DNA of 64,000 nt from contig JBBMOA010000003.1 in the NCBI GenBank assembly GCA_037954235.1, forward strand, positions 8,642,453-8,706,452, in the 5' to 3' direction. The notes beneath the pieces were generated by a model, which did not search any database, had not been told where the DNA came from, and was given only the letters and a program-made list of their open reading frames with translations. The translations under genes were made by a program, and so were the position numbers. Of the stretch, positions 11,782 to 25,619 are shown piece after piece. The DNA comes from Aulostomus chinensis (lineage: Eukaryota; Chordata; Actinopteri; Syngnathiformes; Aulostomidae). Each line of letters begins with the position of its first letter. Within the stretch, counting starts at the first letter, position 1.

Positions 11782-13838
11782 CTCGCTGAGAAAACAACAT
11801 TTGTGACCTGTGATACAAAAATGCCATAACTTTTGTTCAAAGTGAGTTTTCAGTCAAGTTTCAACCTGAAAGCATAGAAAGATGCATAAACTTGAAGTTA
11901 CAGCTTGATTTCAGTGAGTTTTCATCAAAATACAGGAGTTCTGCATGAAGTGTTCATTTTGGCCTTCTCTCGCTGAGAAAACACTATTTGTGACCTGTGA
12001 TACAAAAATGCCATAACTTTTGTTCAAAGTGAGTTTTCAGTCAAGTTTCAACCTGAAAGCATAGAAAGATGCATAAACTTGAAGTTACAGCTTGATTTCA
12101 GTGAGTTTTCATCAAAATACAGGAGTTCTGCATGAAGTGTTCATTTTGGCCTTCTCTCGCTGAGAAAACGCTATTTGTGACCTGCGACACAGAACAGCCA
12201 TAACTTTTGTTCAAAGTGAGTTTTCTGTCAAGTTTCAACCTGAAAGCATAGAAAGATGCATAAATTTGAAGTTACAGCTTGATTTCAGTGAGTTTTCATC
12301 AAAATACAGGAGTTCTGCATGAAGTGTTCATTTTGGCCTTCTCTCGCTGAGAAAACACTATTTGTGACCTATGATACAAAAATGCCTTAACTTTTGTTCA
12401 AAGTGAGTTTTCAGTTAAGTTTCAACCTGAAAGCATAGAAAGATGCATAAACTTGAAGTTACAGCTTGATTTCAGTGAGTTTTCATCAAAATACAGGAGT
12501 TCTGCATGAAGTGTTCATTTTGGCCTTCTCTCGCTGAGAAAACAATATTTGTGACCTGTGATACAAAAATGCCATAACTTTTGTTCAAAGTGAGGTTTCA
12601 GTCAAGTTTCAACCTGAAAGCATAGAAAGATGCATAAACTTGAAGTTACAGCTTGATTTCAGTGAGTTTTCATCAAAATACAGGAGTTCTGCATGAAGTG
12701 TTCATTTTGGCGTTCTCTCGCTGAGAAAACACTATTTGTGACCTGTGATACAAAAATGCCATAACTTTTGTTCAAAGTGAGTTTTCAGTCAAGTTTCAAC
12801 CTGAAAGCATAGAAAGATGCATAAACTTGATGTTACAGCTTGATTTCAGTGAGTTTTCATCAAAATACAGGAGTTCTGCATGAAGTGTTATTTTTGGCCT
12901 TCTCTCGCTGAGAAAACACTATTTGTGACCTGCGACACAGAACAGCCATAACTTTTGTTCAAAGTGAGTTTTCTGTCAAGTTTCAACCTGAAAGCATAGA
13001 AAGATGCATAAACTTGAAGTTACAGCTTGATTTCAGTGAGTTTTCATCAAAATACAGGAGTTCTGCATGAAGTGTTCATTTTGGCCTTCTCTCGCTGAGA
13101 AAACACTATTTGTGACCTGTGATACAAAAATGCCATAACTTTTGTTCAAAGTGAGTTTTCAGTCAAGTTTCAACCTGAAAGCATAGAAAGATGCATAAAC
13201 TTGAAGTTACAGCTTGATTTCAGTGAGTTTTCATCAAAATACAGGAGTTCTGCATGAAGTGTTCATTTTGGCCTTCTCTCGCTGAGAAAACACTATTTGT
13301 GACCTGTGATACAAAAATGCCATAACTGTTGTTCAAAGTGAGTTTTCAGTCAAGTTTCAACCTGAAAGCATAGAAAGATGCATAAACTTGAAGTGACAGC
13401 TTGATTTCAGTGAGTTTTCCTCAAAATACAGGAGTTCTGCATGAAGTGTTCATTTTGGCCTTCTCTCGCTGAGAAAACACTATTTGTGACCTATGATACA
13501 AAAATGCCATAACTTTTGTTCAAAGTGAGTTTTCAGTCAAGTTTCAACCTGAAAGCATAGAAAGATGCATAAACTTGAAGTTACAGCTTGATTTCAGTGA
13601 GTTTTCATCAAAATACAGGAGTTCTGCATGAAGTGTTCATTTTGGCCTTCTCCCGCTGAGAAAACGCTATTTGTGACCTGCGACACAGAACAGCCATAAC
13701 TTTTGTTCAAAGTGAGTTTTCTGTCAAGTTTCAACTTGAAAGCATATAAAGATGCATAAACTTGAAGTTACAGCTTGATTTCAGTGAGTTTTCATCAAAA
13801 TACAGGAGTTCTGCATGAAGTGTTCATTTTGGCCTTCT
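11782..13838. repeat. HOR unit 3: complete 11-mer (best reference copy)
   Basis: All labels M1-M11 are present without loss: AAATTTGAAG in M3 at 12,156, CCTTAAC with CAGTTAAG in M4 at 12,343, CAATATTT in M5 at 12,530, GGCGTTCTC before M6 at 12,717, GTTATTTTTGG before M7 at 12,904, CTGTTGTTC with TTTTCCTC in M9 at 13,278, and CTCCCGCTG before M11 at 13,652. It makes a good reference copy for the family. Confidence 0.92.
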
Positions 13839-15708
13839 CTCGCTGAGAAAACAACATTTGTGACCTGTGACACAAAAATGCCATAACTTTTGTTCAAAGT
13901 GAGTTTTCAGTCAAGTTTCAACCTGAAAGCATAGAAAGATGCATAAACTTGAAGTTACAGCTTGATTTCAGTGAGTTTTCATCAAAATACAGGAGTTCTG
14001 CATGAAGTGTTCATTTTGGCCTTCTCTCGCTGAGAAAACACTATTTGTGACCTGTGATACAAAAATGCCATAACTGTTGTTCAAAGTGAGTTTTCAGTCA
14101 AGTTTCAACCTGAAAGCATAGAAAGATGCATAAACTTGAAGTTACAGCTTGATTTCAGTGAGTTTTCATCAAAATACAGGAGTTCTGCATGAAGTGTTCA
14201 TTTTGGCCTTCTCTCGCTGAGAAAACGCTATTTGTGACCTGCGACACAGAACAGCCATAACTTTTGTTCAAAGTGAGTTTTCTGTCAAGTTTCAACCTGA
14301 AAGCATAGAAAGATGCATAAATTTGAAGTAACATCTTGATTTCAGTGAGTTTTCATCAAAATACAGGAGTTCTGCATGAAGTGTTCATTTTGGCCTTCTC
14401 TCGCTGAGAAAACACTATTTGTGACCTATGATACAAAAATGCCATAACTTTTGTTCAAAGTGAGTTTTCAGTCAAGTTTCAACCTGAAAGCATAGAAAGA
14501 TGCATAAACTTGAAGTTACAGCTTGATTTCAGTGAGTTTTCATCAAAATACAGGAGTTCTGCATGAAGTGTTCATTTTGGCGTTCTCTCGCTGAGAAAAC
14601 ACTATTTGTGACCTGTGATACAAAAATGCCATAACTTTTGTTCAAAGTGAGTTTTCAGTCAAGTTTCAACCTGAAAGCATAGAAAGATGCATAAACTTGA
14701 TGTTACAGCTTGATTTCAGTGAGTTTTCATCAAAATACAGGAGTTCTGCATGAAGTGTTATTTTTGGCCTTCTCTCGCTGAGAAAACACTATTTGTGACC
14801 TGCGACACAGAACAGCCATAACTTTTGTTCAAAGTGAGTTTTCTGTCAAGTTTCAACCTGAAAGCATAGAAAGATGCATAAACTTGAAGTTACAGCTTGA
14901 TTTCAGTGAGTTTTCATCAAAATACAGGAGTTCTGCATGAAGTGTTCATTTTGGCCTTCTCTCGCTGAGAAAACACTATTTGTGACCTGTGATACAAAAA
15001 TGCCATAACTTTTGTTCAAAGTGAGTTTTCAGTCAAGTTTCAACCTGAAAGCATAGAAAGATGCATAAACTTGAAGTTACAGCTTGATTTCAGTGAGTTT
15101 TCATCAAAATACAGGAGTTCTGCATGAAGTGTTCATTTTGGCCTTCTCTCGCTGAGAAAACACTATTTGTGACCTGTGATACAAAAATGCCATAACTGTT
15201 GTTCAAAGTGAGTTTTCAGTCAAGTTTCAACCTGAAGGCATAGAAAGATGCATAAACTTGAAGTGACAGCTTGATTTCAGTGAGTTTTCCTCAAAATACA
15301 GGAGTTCTGCATGAAGTGTTCATTTTGGCCTTCTCTCGCTGAGAAAACACTATTTGTGACCTATGATACAAAAATGCCATAACTTTTGTTCAAAGTGAGT
15401 TTTCAGTCAAGTTTCAACCTGAAAGCATAGAAAGATGCATAAACTTGAAGTTACAGCTTGATTTCAGTGAGTTTTCATCAAAATACAGGAGTTCTGCATG
15501 AAGTGTTCATTTTGGCCTTCTCCCGCTGAGAAAACGCTATTTGTGACCTGCGACACAGAACAGCCATAACTTTTGTTCAAAGAGAGTTTTCTGTCAAGTT
15601 TCAACTTGAAAGCATATAAAGATGCATAAACTTGAAGTTACAGCTTGATTTCAGTGAGTTTTCATCAAAATACAGGAGTTCTGCATGAAGTGTTCATTTT
15701 GGCCTTCT
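13839..15708. repeat. HOR unit 4: 10-mer, M5 absent
   Basis: Order M1, M2, M3, M4-like, M6-M11. The CAATATTT monomer M5 is missing. M3 carries AAATTTGAAGTAACATC (14,320 region), a sub-variant shared with units 5, 8, 9 and 11. M11 has AAAGAGAGTTTT near 15,581, shared only with unit 7, which suggests those two units share a recent parent. M1 has GTGACACAAAAATG, a box intermediate between A and B. Confidence 0.88.
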
Positions 15709-16643
15709 CTCGCTGAGAAAACAACATTTGTGACCTGTGATACAAAAATGCCATAACTTTTGTTCAAAGTGAGTTTTCAGTCAAGTTTCAACCTGAAAGC
15801 ATAGAAAGATGCATAAACTTGAAGTTACAGCTTGATTTCAGTGAGTTTTCATCAAAATACAGGAGTTCTGCATGAAGTGTTCATTTTGGCCTTCTCTCGC
15901 TGAGAAAACACTATTTGTGACCTGTGATACAAAAATGCCATAACTTTTGTTCAAAGTGAGTTTTCAGTCAAGTTTCAACCTGAAAGCATAGAAAGATGCA
16001 TAAACTTGAAGTTACAGCTTGATTTCAGTGAGTTTTCATCAAAATACAGGAGTTCTGCATGAAGTGTTCATTTTGGCCTTCTCTCGCTGAGAAAACGCTA
16101 TTTGTGACCTGCGACACAGAACAGCCATAACTTTTGTTCAAAGTGAGTTTTCTGTCAAGTTTCAACCTGAAAGCATAGAAAGATGCATAAATTTGAAGTA
16201 ACATCTTGATTTCAGTGAGTTTTCATCAAAATACAGGAGTTCTGCATGAAGTGTTCATTTTGGCCTTCTCTCGCTGAGAAAACACTATTTGTGACCTATG
16301 ATACAAAAATGCCATAACTTTTGTTCAAAGTGAGTTTTCAGTCAAGTTTCAACCTGAAAGCATAGAAAGATGCATAAACTTGAAGTTACAGCTTGATTTC
16401 AGGGAGTTTTCATCAAAATACAGGAGTTCTGCATGAAGTGTTCATTTTTGCCTTCTCCCGCTGAGAAAACGCTATTTGTGACCTGCGACACAGAACAGCC
16501 ATAACTTTTGTTCAAAGTGAGTTTTCTGTCAAGTTTTAACTTGAAAGCATATAAAGATGCATAAACTTGAAGTTACAGCTTGATTTCAGTGAGTTTTCAT
16601 CAAAATACAGGAGTTCTGCATGAAGTGTTCATTTTGGCCTTCT
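15709..16643. repeat. HOR unit 5: 5-mer derivative
   Basis: Order M1, M2, M3 (with TAACATC), an ATGATAC monomer with CAGGGAG near 16,402, then M11 (with GTTTTAACTTG). M4-M10 are replaced by the single ATGATAC/CAGGGAG monomer, which may be an M4/M10 fusion because both parents have ATGATAC. Confidence 0.85.
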
Positions 16644-19261
16644 CTCGCTGAGAAAACAACATTTGTGACCTGTGATACAAAAATGCCATAACTTTTGTTC
16701 AAAGTGAGTTTTCAGTCAAGTTTCAACCTGAAAGCATAGAAAGATGCATAAACTTGAAGTTACAGCTTGATTTCAGTGAGTTTTCATCAAAATACAGGAG
16801 TTCTGCATGAAGTGTTCATTTTGGCCTTCTCTCGCTGAGAAAACACTATTTGTGACCTGTGATACAAAAATGCCATAACTTTTGTTCAAAGTGAGTTTTC
16901 AGTCAAGTTTCAACCTGAAAGCATAGAAAGATGCATAAACTTGAAGTTACAGCTTGATTTCAGTGAGTTTTCATCAAAATACAGGAGTTCTGCATGAAGT
17001 GTTCATTTTGGCCTTCTCTCGCTGAGAAAACGCTATTTGTGACCTGCGACACAGAACAGCCATAACTTTTGTTCAAAGTGAGTTTTCTGTCAAGTTTCAA
17101 CCTGAAAGCATAGAAAGATGCATAAATTTGAAGTTACAGCTTGATTTCAGTGAGTTTTCATCAAAATACAGGAGTTCTGCATGAAGTGTTCATTTTGGCC
17201 TTCTCTCGCTGAGAAAACACTATTTGTGACCTATGATACAAAAATGCCTTAACTTTTGTTCAAAGTGAGTTTTCAGTCAAGTTTCAACCTGAAAGCATAG
17301 AAAGATGCATAAACTTGAAGTTACAGCTTGATTTCAGTGAGTTTTCATCAAAATACAGGAGTTCTGCATGAAGTGTTCATTTTGGCCTTCTCTCGCTGAG
17401 AAAACACTATTTGTGACCTGTGATACAAAAATGCCATAACTTTTGTTCAAAGTGAGTTTTCAGTCAAGTTTCAACCTGAAAGCATAGAAAGATGCATAAA
17501 CTTGAAGTTACAGCTTGATTTCAGTGAGTTTTCATCAAAATACAGGAGTTCTGCATGAAGTGTTCATTTTGGCCTTCTCTCGCTGAGAAAACGCTATTTG
17601 TGACCTGCGACACAGAACAGCCATAACTTTTGTTCAAAGTGAGTTTTCTGTCAAGTTTCAACCTGAAAGCATAGAAAGATGCATAAATTTGAAGTTACAG
17701 CTTGATTTCAGTGAGTTTTCATCAAAATACAGGAGTTCTGCATGAAGTGTTCATTTTGGCCTTCTCTCGCTGAGAAAACACTATTTGTGACCTATGATAC
17801 AAAAATGCCTTAACTTTTGTTCAAAGTGAGTTTTCAGTTAAGTTTCAACCTGAAAGCATAGAAAGATGCATAAACTTGAAGTTACAGCTTGATTTCAGTG
17901 AGTTTTCATCAAAATACAGGAGTTCTGCATGAAGTGTTCATTTTGGCCTTCTCTCGCTGAGAAAACAATATTTGTGACCTGTGATACAAAAATGCCATAA
18001 CTTTTGTTCAAAGTGAGGTTTCAGTCAAGTTTCAACCTGAAAGCATAGAAAGATGCATAAACTTGAAGTTACAGCTTGATTTCAGTGAGTTTTCATCAAA
18101 ATACAGGAGTTCTGCATGAAGTGTTCATTTTGGCGTTCTCTCGCTGAGAAAACACTATTTGTGACCTGTGATACAAAAATGCCATAACTTTTGTTCAAAG
18201 TGAGTGTTCAGTCAAGTTTCAACCTGAAAGCATAGAAAGATGCATAAACTTGATGTTACAGCTTGATTTCAGTGAGTTTTCATCAAAATACAGGAGTTCT
18301 GCATGAAGTGTTCATTTTGGCCTTCTCTCGCTGAGAAAACACTATTTGTGACCTGCGACACAGAACAGCCATAACTTTTGTTCAAAGTGAGTTTTCTGTC
18401 AAGTTTCAACCTGAAAGCATAGAAAGATGCATAAACTTGAAGTTACAGCTTGATTTCAGTGAGTTTTCATCAAAATACAGGAGTTCTGCATGAAGTGTTC
18501 ATTTTGGCCTTCTCTCGCTGAGAAAACACTATTTGTGACCTGTGATACAAATATGCCATAACTTTTGTTCAAAGTGAGTTTTCAGTCAAGTTTCAACCTG
18601 AAAGCATAGAAAGATGCATAAACTTGAAGTTACAGCTTGATTTCAGTGAGTTTTCATCAAAATACAGGAGTTCTGCATGAAGTGTTCATTTTGGCCTTCT
18701 CTCGCTGAGAAAACACTATTTGTGACCTGTGATACAAAAATGCCATAACTGTTGTTCAAAGTGAGTTTTCAGTCAAGTTTCAACCTGAAAGCATAGAAAG
18801 ATGCATAAACTTGAAGTGACAGCTTGATTTCAGTGAGTTTTCCTCAAAATACAGGAGTTCTGCATGAAGTGTTCATTTTGGCCTTCTCTCGCTGAGAAAA
18901 CACTATTTGTGACCTATGATACAAAAATGCCATAACTTTTGTTCAAAGTGAGTTTTCAGTCAAGTTTCAACCTGAAAGCATAGAAAGATGCATAAACTTG
19001 AAGTTACAGCTTGATTTCAGTGAGTTTTCATCAAAATACAGGAGTTCTGCATGAAGTGTTCATTTTGGCCTTCTCCCGCTGAGAAAACGCTATTTGTGAC
19101 CTGCGACACAGAACAGCCATAACTTTTGTTCAAAGTGAGTTTTCTGTCAAGTTTCAACTTGAAAGCATATAAAGATGCATAAACTTGAAGTTACAGCTTG
19201 ATTTCAGTGAGTTTTCATCAAAATACAGGAGTTCTGCATGAAGTGTTCATTTTGGCCTTCT
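16644..19261. repeat. HOR unit 6: 14-mer with M2-M4 duplicated
   Basis: Order M1, M2, M3, M4, M2, M3, M4, M5-M11. The trio M2-M3-M4 is present twice (16,831-17,391 and 17,392-17,952). The first M4 keeps CAGTCAAG, the second has CAGTTAAG, so the copies are distinguishable. M7 lacks the GTTATTTTTGG label (CATTTTGG instead), and M6 has GAGTGTTCAGTC near 18,202. Confidence 0.9.
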
Positions 19262-20570
19262 CTCGCTGAGAAAACAACATTTGTGACCTGTGATACAAAA
19301 ATGCCATAACTTTTGTTCAAAGTGAGTTTTCAGTCAAGTTTCAACCTGAAAGCATAGAAAGATGCATAAACTTGAAGTTACAGCTTGATTTCAGTGAGTT
19401 TTCATCAAAATACAGGAGTTCTGCATGAAGTGTTCATTTTGGCCTTCTCTCGCTGAGAAAACACTATTTGTGACCTGTGATACAAAAATGCCATAACTTT
19501 TGTTCAAAGTGAGTTTTCAGTCAAGTTTCAACCTGAAAGCATAGAAAGATGCATAAACTTGATGTTACAGCTTGATTTCAGTGAGTTTTCATCAATATAC
19601 AGGAGTTCTGCATGAAGTGTTATTTTTGGCCTTCTCTCGCTGAGAAAACACTATTTGTGACCTGCGACACAGAACAGCCATAACTTTTGTTCAAAGTGAG
19701 TTTTCTGTCAAGTTTCAACCTGAAAGCATAGAAAGATGCATAAACTTGAAGTTACAGCTTGAGTTCAGTGAGTTTTCATCAAAATACAGGAGTTCTGCAT
19801 GAAGTGTTCATTTTGGCCTTCTCTCGCTGAGAAAACACTATTTGTGACCTGTGATACAAAAATGCCATAACTTTTGTTCAAAGTGAGTTTTCAGTCAAGT
19901 TTCAACCTGAAAGCATAGAAAGATGCATAAACTTGAAGTTACAGCTTGATTTCAGTGAGTTTTCATCAAAATACAGGAGTTCTGCATGAAGTGTTCATTT
20001 TGGCCTTCTCTCGCTGAGAAAACACTATTTGTGACCTGTGATACAAAAATGCCATAACTGTTGTTCAAAGTGAGTTTTCAGTCAAGTTTCAACCTGAAAG
20101 CATAGAAAGATGCATAAACTTGAAGTGACAGCTTGATTTCAGTGAGTTTTCCTCAAAATACAGGAGTTCTGCATGAAGTGTTCATTTTGGCCTTCTCTCG
20201 CTGAGAAAACACTATTTGTGACCTATGATACAAAAATGCCATAACTTTTGTTCAAAGTGAGTTTTCAGTCAAGTTTCAACCTGAAAGCATAGAAAGATGC
20301 ATAAACTTGAAGTTACAGCTTGATTTCAGTGAGTTTTCATCAAAATACAGGAGTTCTGCATGAAGTGTTCATTTTGGCCTTCTCCCGCTGAGAAAACGCT
20401 ATTTGTGACCTGCGACACAGAACAGCCATAACTTTTGTTCAAAGAGAGTTTTCTGTCAAGTTTCAACTTGAAAGCATATAAAGATGCATAAACTTGAAGT
20501 TACAGCTTGATTTCAGTGAGTTTTCATCAAAATACAGGAGTTCTGCATGAAGTGTTCATTTTGGCCTTCT
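19262..20570. repeat. HOR unit 7: 7-mer
   Basis: Order M1, an M2/M6 hybrid (no GGCGTTC before it but CTTGATGTTAC within it, 19,449), then M7-M11. The hybrid explains the loss of M3-M5: the left part is M2-like and the right part is M6-like. M11 carries AAAGAGAGTTTT, as in unit 4. Confidence 0.88.
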
Positions 20571-21318
20571 CTCGCTGAGAAAACAACATTTGTGACCTGT
20601 GATACAAAAATGCCATAACTTTTGTTCAAAGTGAGTTTTCAGTCAAGTTTCAACCTGAAAGCATAGAAAGATGCATAAACTTGAAGTTACAGCTTGATTT
20701 CAGTGAGTTTTCATCAAAATACAGGAGTTCTGCATGAAGTGTTCATTTTGGCCTTCTCTCGCTGAGAAAACGCTATTTGTGACCTGCGACACAGAACAGC
20801 CATAACTTTTGTTCAAAGTGAGTTTTCTGTCAAGTTTCAACCTGAAAGCATAGAAAGATGCATAAATTTGAAGTAACATCTTGATTTCAGTGAGTTTTCA
20901 TCAAAATACAGGAGTTCTGCATGAAGTGTTCATTTTGGCCTTCTCTCGCTGAGAAAACACTATTTGTGACCTATGATACAAAAATGCCTTAACTTTTGTT
21001 CAAAGTGAGTTTTCAGTTAAGTTTCAACCTGAAAGCATAGAAAGATGCATAAACTTGAAGTTACAGCTTGATTTCAGTGAGTTTTCATCAAAATACAGGA
21101 GTTCTGCATGAAGTGTTCATTTTGGCCTTCTCCCGCTGAGAAAACGCTATTTGTGACCTGCGACACAGAACAGCCATAACTTTTGTTCAAAGTGAGTTTT
21201 CTGTCAAGTTTCAACTTGAAAGCATATAAAGATGCATAAACTTGAAGTTACAGCTTGATTTCAGTGAGTTTTCATCAAAATACAGGAGTTCTGCATGAAG
21301 TGTTCATTTTGGCCTTCT
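20571..21318. repeat. HOR unit 8: 4-mer derivative
   Basis: Order M1, M3 (AAATTTGAAGTAACATC), M4 (CCTTAAC, CAGTTAAG), M11. It has the same length as unit 2 but a different composition, so short units arose more than once. Confidence 0.87.
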
Positions 21319-23562
21319 CTCGCTGAGAAAACAACATTTGTGACCTGTGATACAAAAATGCCATAACTTTTGTTCAAAGTGAGTTTTCAGTCAAGTTTCA
21401 ACCTGAAAGCATAGAAAGATGCATAAACTTGAAGTTACAGCTTGATTTCAGTGAGTTTTCATCAAAATACAGGAGTTCTGCATGAAGTGTTCATTTTGGC
21501 CTTCTCTCGCTGAGAAAACACTATTTGTGACCTGTGATACAAAAATGCCATAACTTTTGTTCAAAGTGAGTTTTCAGTCAAGTTTCAACCTGAAAGCATA
21601 GAAAGATGCATAAACTTGAAGTTACAGCTTGATTTCAGTGAGTTTTCATCAAAATACAGGAGTTCTGCATGAAGTGTTCATTTTGGCCTTCTCCCGCTGA
21701 GAAAACGCTATTTGTGACCTGCGACACAGAACAGCCATAACTTTTGTTCAAAGTGAGTTTTCTGTCAAGTTTCAACCTGAAAGCATAGAAAGATGCATAA
21801 ATTTGAAGTTACAGCTTGATTTCAGTGAGTTTTCATCAAAATACAGGAGTTCTGCATGAAGTGTTCATTTTGGCCTTCTCTCGCTGAGAAAACACTATTT
21901 GTGACCTATGATACAAAAATGCCTTAACTTTTGTTCAAAGTGAGTTTTCAGTTAAGTTTCAACCTGAAAGCATAGAAAGATGCATAAACTTGAAGTTACA
22001 GCTTGATTTCAGTGAGTTTTCATCAAAATACAGGAGTTCTGCATGAAGTGTTCATTTTGGCCTTCTCTCGCTGAGAAAACAATATTTGTGACCTGTGATA
22101 CAAAAATGCCATAACTTTTGTTCAAAGTGAGGTTTCAGTCAAGTTTCAACCTGAAAGCATAGAAAGATGCAAAAACTTGAAGTTACAGCTTGATTTCAGT
22201 GAGTTTTCATCAAAATACAGGAGTTCTGCATGAAGTGTTCATTTTGGCGTTCTCTCGCTGAGAAAACACTATTTGTGACCTGTGATACAAAAATGCCATA
22301 ACTTTTGTTCAAAGTGAGTTTTCAGTCAAGTTTCAACCTGAAAGCATAGAAAGATGCATAAACTTGATGTTACAGCTTGATTTCAGTGAGTTTTCATCAA
22401 AATACAGGAGTTCTGCATGAAGTGTTATTTTTGGCCTTCTCTCGCTGAGAAAACACTATTTGTGACCTGCGACACAGAACAGCCATAACTTTTGTTCAAA
22501 GTGAGTTTTCTGTCAAGTTTCAACCTGAAAGCATAGAAAGATGCATAAACTTGAAGTTACAGCTTGATTTCAGTGAGTTTTCATCAAAATACAGGAGTTC
22601 TGCATGAAGTGTTCATTTTGGCCTTCTCTCGCTGAGAAAACACTATTTGTGACCTGTGATACAAAAATGCCATAACTTTTGTTCAAAGTGAGTTTTCAGT
22701 CAAGTTTCAACCTGAAAGCATAGAAAGATGCATAAACTTGAAGTTACAGCTTGATTTCAGTGAGTTTTCATCAAAATACAGGAGTTCTGCATGAAGTGTT
22801 CATTTTGGCCTTCTCTCGCTGAGAAAACACTATTTGTGACCTGTGATACAAAAATGCCATAACTGTTGTTCAAAGTGAGTTTTCAGTCAAGTTTCAACCT
22901 GAAAGCATAGAAAGATGCATAAACTTGAAGTGACAGCTTGATTTCAGTGAGTTTTCCTCAAAATACAGGAGTTCTGCATGAAGTGTTCATTTTGGCCTTC
23001 TCTCGCTGAGAAAACGCTATTTGTGACCTGCGACACAGAACAGCCATAACTTTTGTTCAAAGTGAGTTTTCTGTCAAGTTTCAACCTGAAAGCATAGAAA
23101 GATGCATAAATTTGAAGTAACATCTTGATTTCAGTGAGTTTTCATCAAAATACAGGAGTTCTGCATGAAGTGTTCATTTTGGCCTTCTCTCGCTGAGAAA
23201 ACACTATTTGTGACCTATGATACAAAAATGCCATAACTTTTGTTCAAAGTGAGTTTTCAGTCAAGTTTCAACCTGAAAGCATAGAAAGATGCATAAACTT
23301 GAAGTTACAGCTTGATTTCAGGGAGTTTTCATCAAAATACAGGAGTTCTGCATGAAGTGTTCATTTTGGCCTTCTCCCGCTGAGAAAACGCTATTTGTGA
23401 CCTGCGACACAGAACAGCCATAACTTTTGTTCAAAGTGAGTTTTCTGTCAAGTTTCAACTTGAAAGCATATAAAGATGCATAAACTTGAAGTTACAGCTT
23501 GATTTCAGTGAGTTTTCATCAAAATACAGGAGTTCTGCATGAAGTGTTCATTTTGGCCTTCT
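21319..23562. repeat. HOR unit 9: 12-mer
   Basis: Order M1-M9, then M3 with TAACATC (23,002), an ATGATAC/CAGGGAG monomer (23,189), then M11. M10 is absent and the segment M3 - CAGGGAG monomer - M11 matches the end of unit 5. M5 has GCAAAAACTTG near 22,169, shared with unit 10. CTCCCGCTG occurs before the first M3 (21,693), a label normally limited to M11. Confidence 0.88.
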
Positions 23563-25619
23563 CTCGCTGAGAAAACAACATTTGTGACCTGTGATACAAA
23601 AATGCCATAACTTTTGTTCAAAGTGAGTTTTCAGTCAAGTTTCAACCTGAAAGCATAGAAAGATGCATAAACTTGAAGTTACAGCTTGATTTCAGTGAGT
23701 TTTCATCAAAATACAGGAGTTCTGCATGAAGTGTTCATTTTGGCCTTCTCTCGCTGAGAAAACACTATTTGTGACCTGTGATACAAAAATGCCATAACTT
23801 TTGTTCAAAGTGAGTTTTCAGTCAAGTTTCAACCTGAAAGCATAGAAAGATGCATAAACTTGAAGTTACAGCTTGATTTCAGTGAGTTTTCATCAAAATA
23901 CAGGAGTTCTGCATGAAGTGTTCATTTTGGCCTTCTCTCGCTGAGAAAACGCTATTTGTGACCTGCGACACAGAACAGCCATAACTTTTGTTCAAAGTGA
24001 GTTTTCTGTCAAGTTTCAACCTGAAAGCATAGAAAGATGCATAAATTTGAAGTTACAGCTTGATTTCAGTGAGTTTTCATCAAAATACAGGAGTTCTGCA
24101 TGAAGTGTTCATTTTGGCCTTCTCTCGCTGAGAAAACACTATTTGTGACCTATGATACAAAAATGCCTTAACTTTTGTTCAAAGTGAGTTTTCAGTTAAG
24201 TTTCAACCTGAAAGCATAGAAAGATGCATAAACTTGAAGTTACAGCTTGATTTCAGTGAGTTTTCATCAAAATACAGGAGTTCTGCATGAAGTGTTCATT
24301 TTGGCCTTCTCTCGCTGAGAAAACAATATTTGTGACCTGTGATACAAAAATGCCATAACTTTTGTTCAAAGTGAGGTTTCAGTCAAGTTTCAACCTGAAA
24401 GCATAGAAAGATGCAAAAACTTGAAGTTACAGCTTGATTTCAGTGAGTTTTCATCAAAATACAGGAGTTCTGCATGAAGTGTTCATTTTGGCGTTCTCTC
24501 GCTGAGAAAACACTATTTGTGACCTGTGATACAAAAATGCCATAACTTTTGTTCAAAGTGAGTTTTCAGTCAAGTTTCAACCTGAAAGCATAGAAAGATG
24601 CATAAACTTGATGTTACAGCTTGATTTCAGTGAGTTTTCATCAAAATACAGGAGTTCTGCATGAAGTGTTATTTTTGGCCTTCTCTCGCTGAGAAAACAC
24701 TATTTGTGACCTGCGACACAGAACAGCCATACATTTTGTTCAAAGTGAGTTTTCTGTCAAGTTTCAACCTGAAAGCATAGAAAGATGCATAAACTTGAAG
24801 TTACAGCTTGATTTCAGTGAGTTTTCATCAAAATACAGGAGTTCTGCATGAAGTGTTCATTTTGGCCTTCTCTCGCTGAGAAAACACTATTTGTGACCTG
24901 TGATACAAAAATGCCATAACTTTTGTTCAAAGTGAGTTTTCAGTCAAGTTTCAACCTGAAAGCATAGAAAGATGCATAAACTTGAAGTTACAGCTTGATT
25001 TCAGTGAGTTTTCATCAAAATACAGGAGTTCTGCATGAAGTGTTCATTTTGGCCTTCTCTCGCTGAGAAAACACTATTTGTGACCTGTGATACAAAAATG
25101 CCATAACTGTTGTTCAAAGTGAGTTTTCAGTCAAGTTTCAACCTGAAAGCATAGAAAGATGCATAAACTTGAAGTGACAGCTTGATTTCAGTGAGTTTTC
25201 CTCAAAATACAGGAGTTCTGCATGAAGTGTTCATTTTGGCCTTCTCTCGCTGAGAAAACACTATTTGTGACCTATGATACAAAAGTGCCATAACTTTTGT
25301 TCAAAGTGAGTTTTCAGTCAAGTTTCAACCTGAAAGCATAGAAAGATGCATAAACTTGAAGTTACAGCTTGATTTCAGTGAGTTTTCATCAAAATACAGG
25401 AGTTCTGCATGAAGTGTTCATTTTGGCCTTCTCCCGCTGAGAAAACGCTATTTGTGACCTGCGACACAGAACAGCCATAACTTTTGTTCAAAGTGAGTTT
25501 TCTGTCAAGTTTCAACTTGAAAGCATATAAAGATGCATAAACTTGAAGTTACAGCTTGATTTCAGTGAGTTTTCATCAAAATACAGGAGTTCTGCATGAA
25601 GTGTTCATTTTGGCCTTCT
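23563..25619. repeat. HOR unit 10: complete 11-mer
   Basis: All eleven types in order. M5 has GCAAAAACTTG near 24,413, as in unit 9. Private changes: CCATACATTTTG near 24,727 in M7 and CAAAAGTGCC near 25,281 in M10. Confidence 0.9.
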
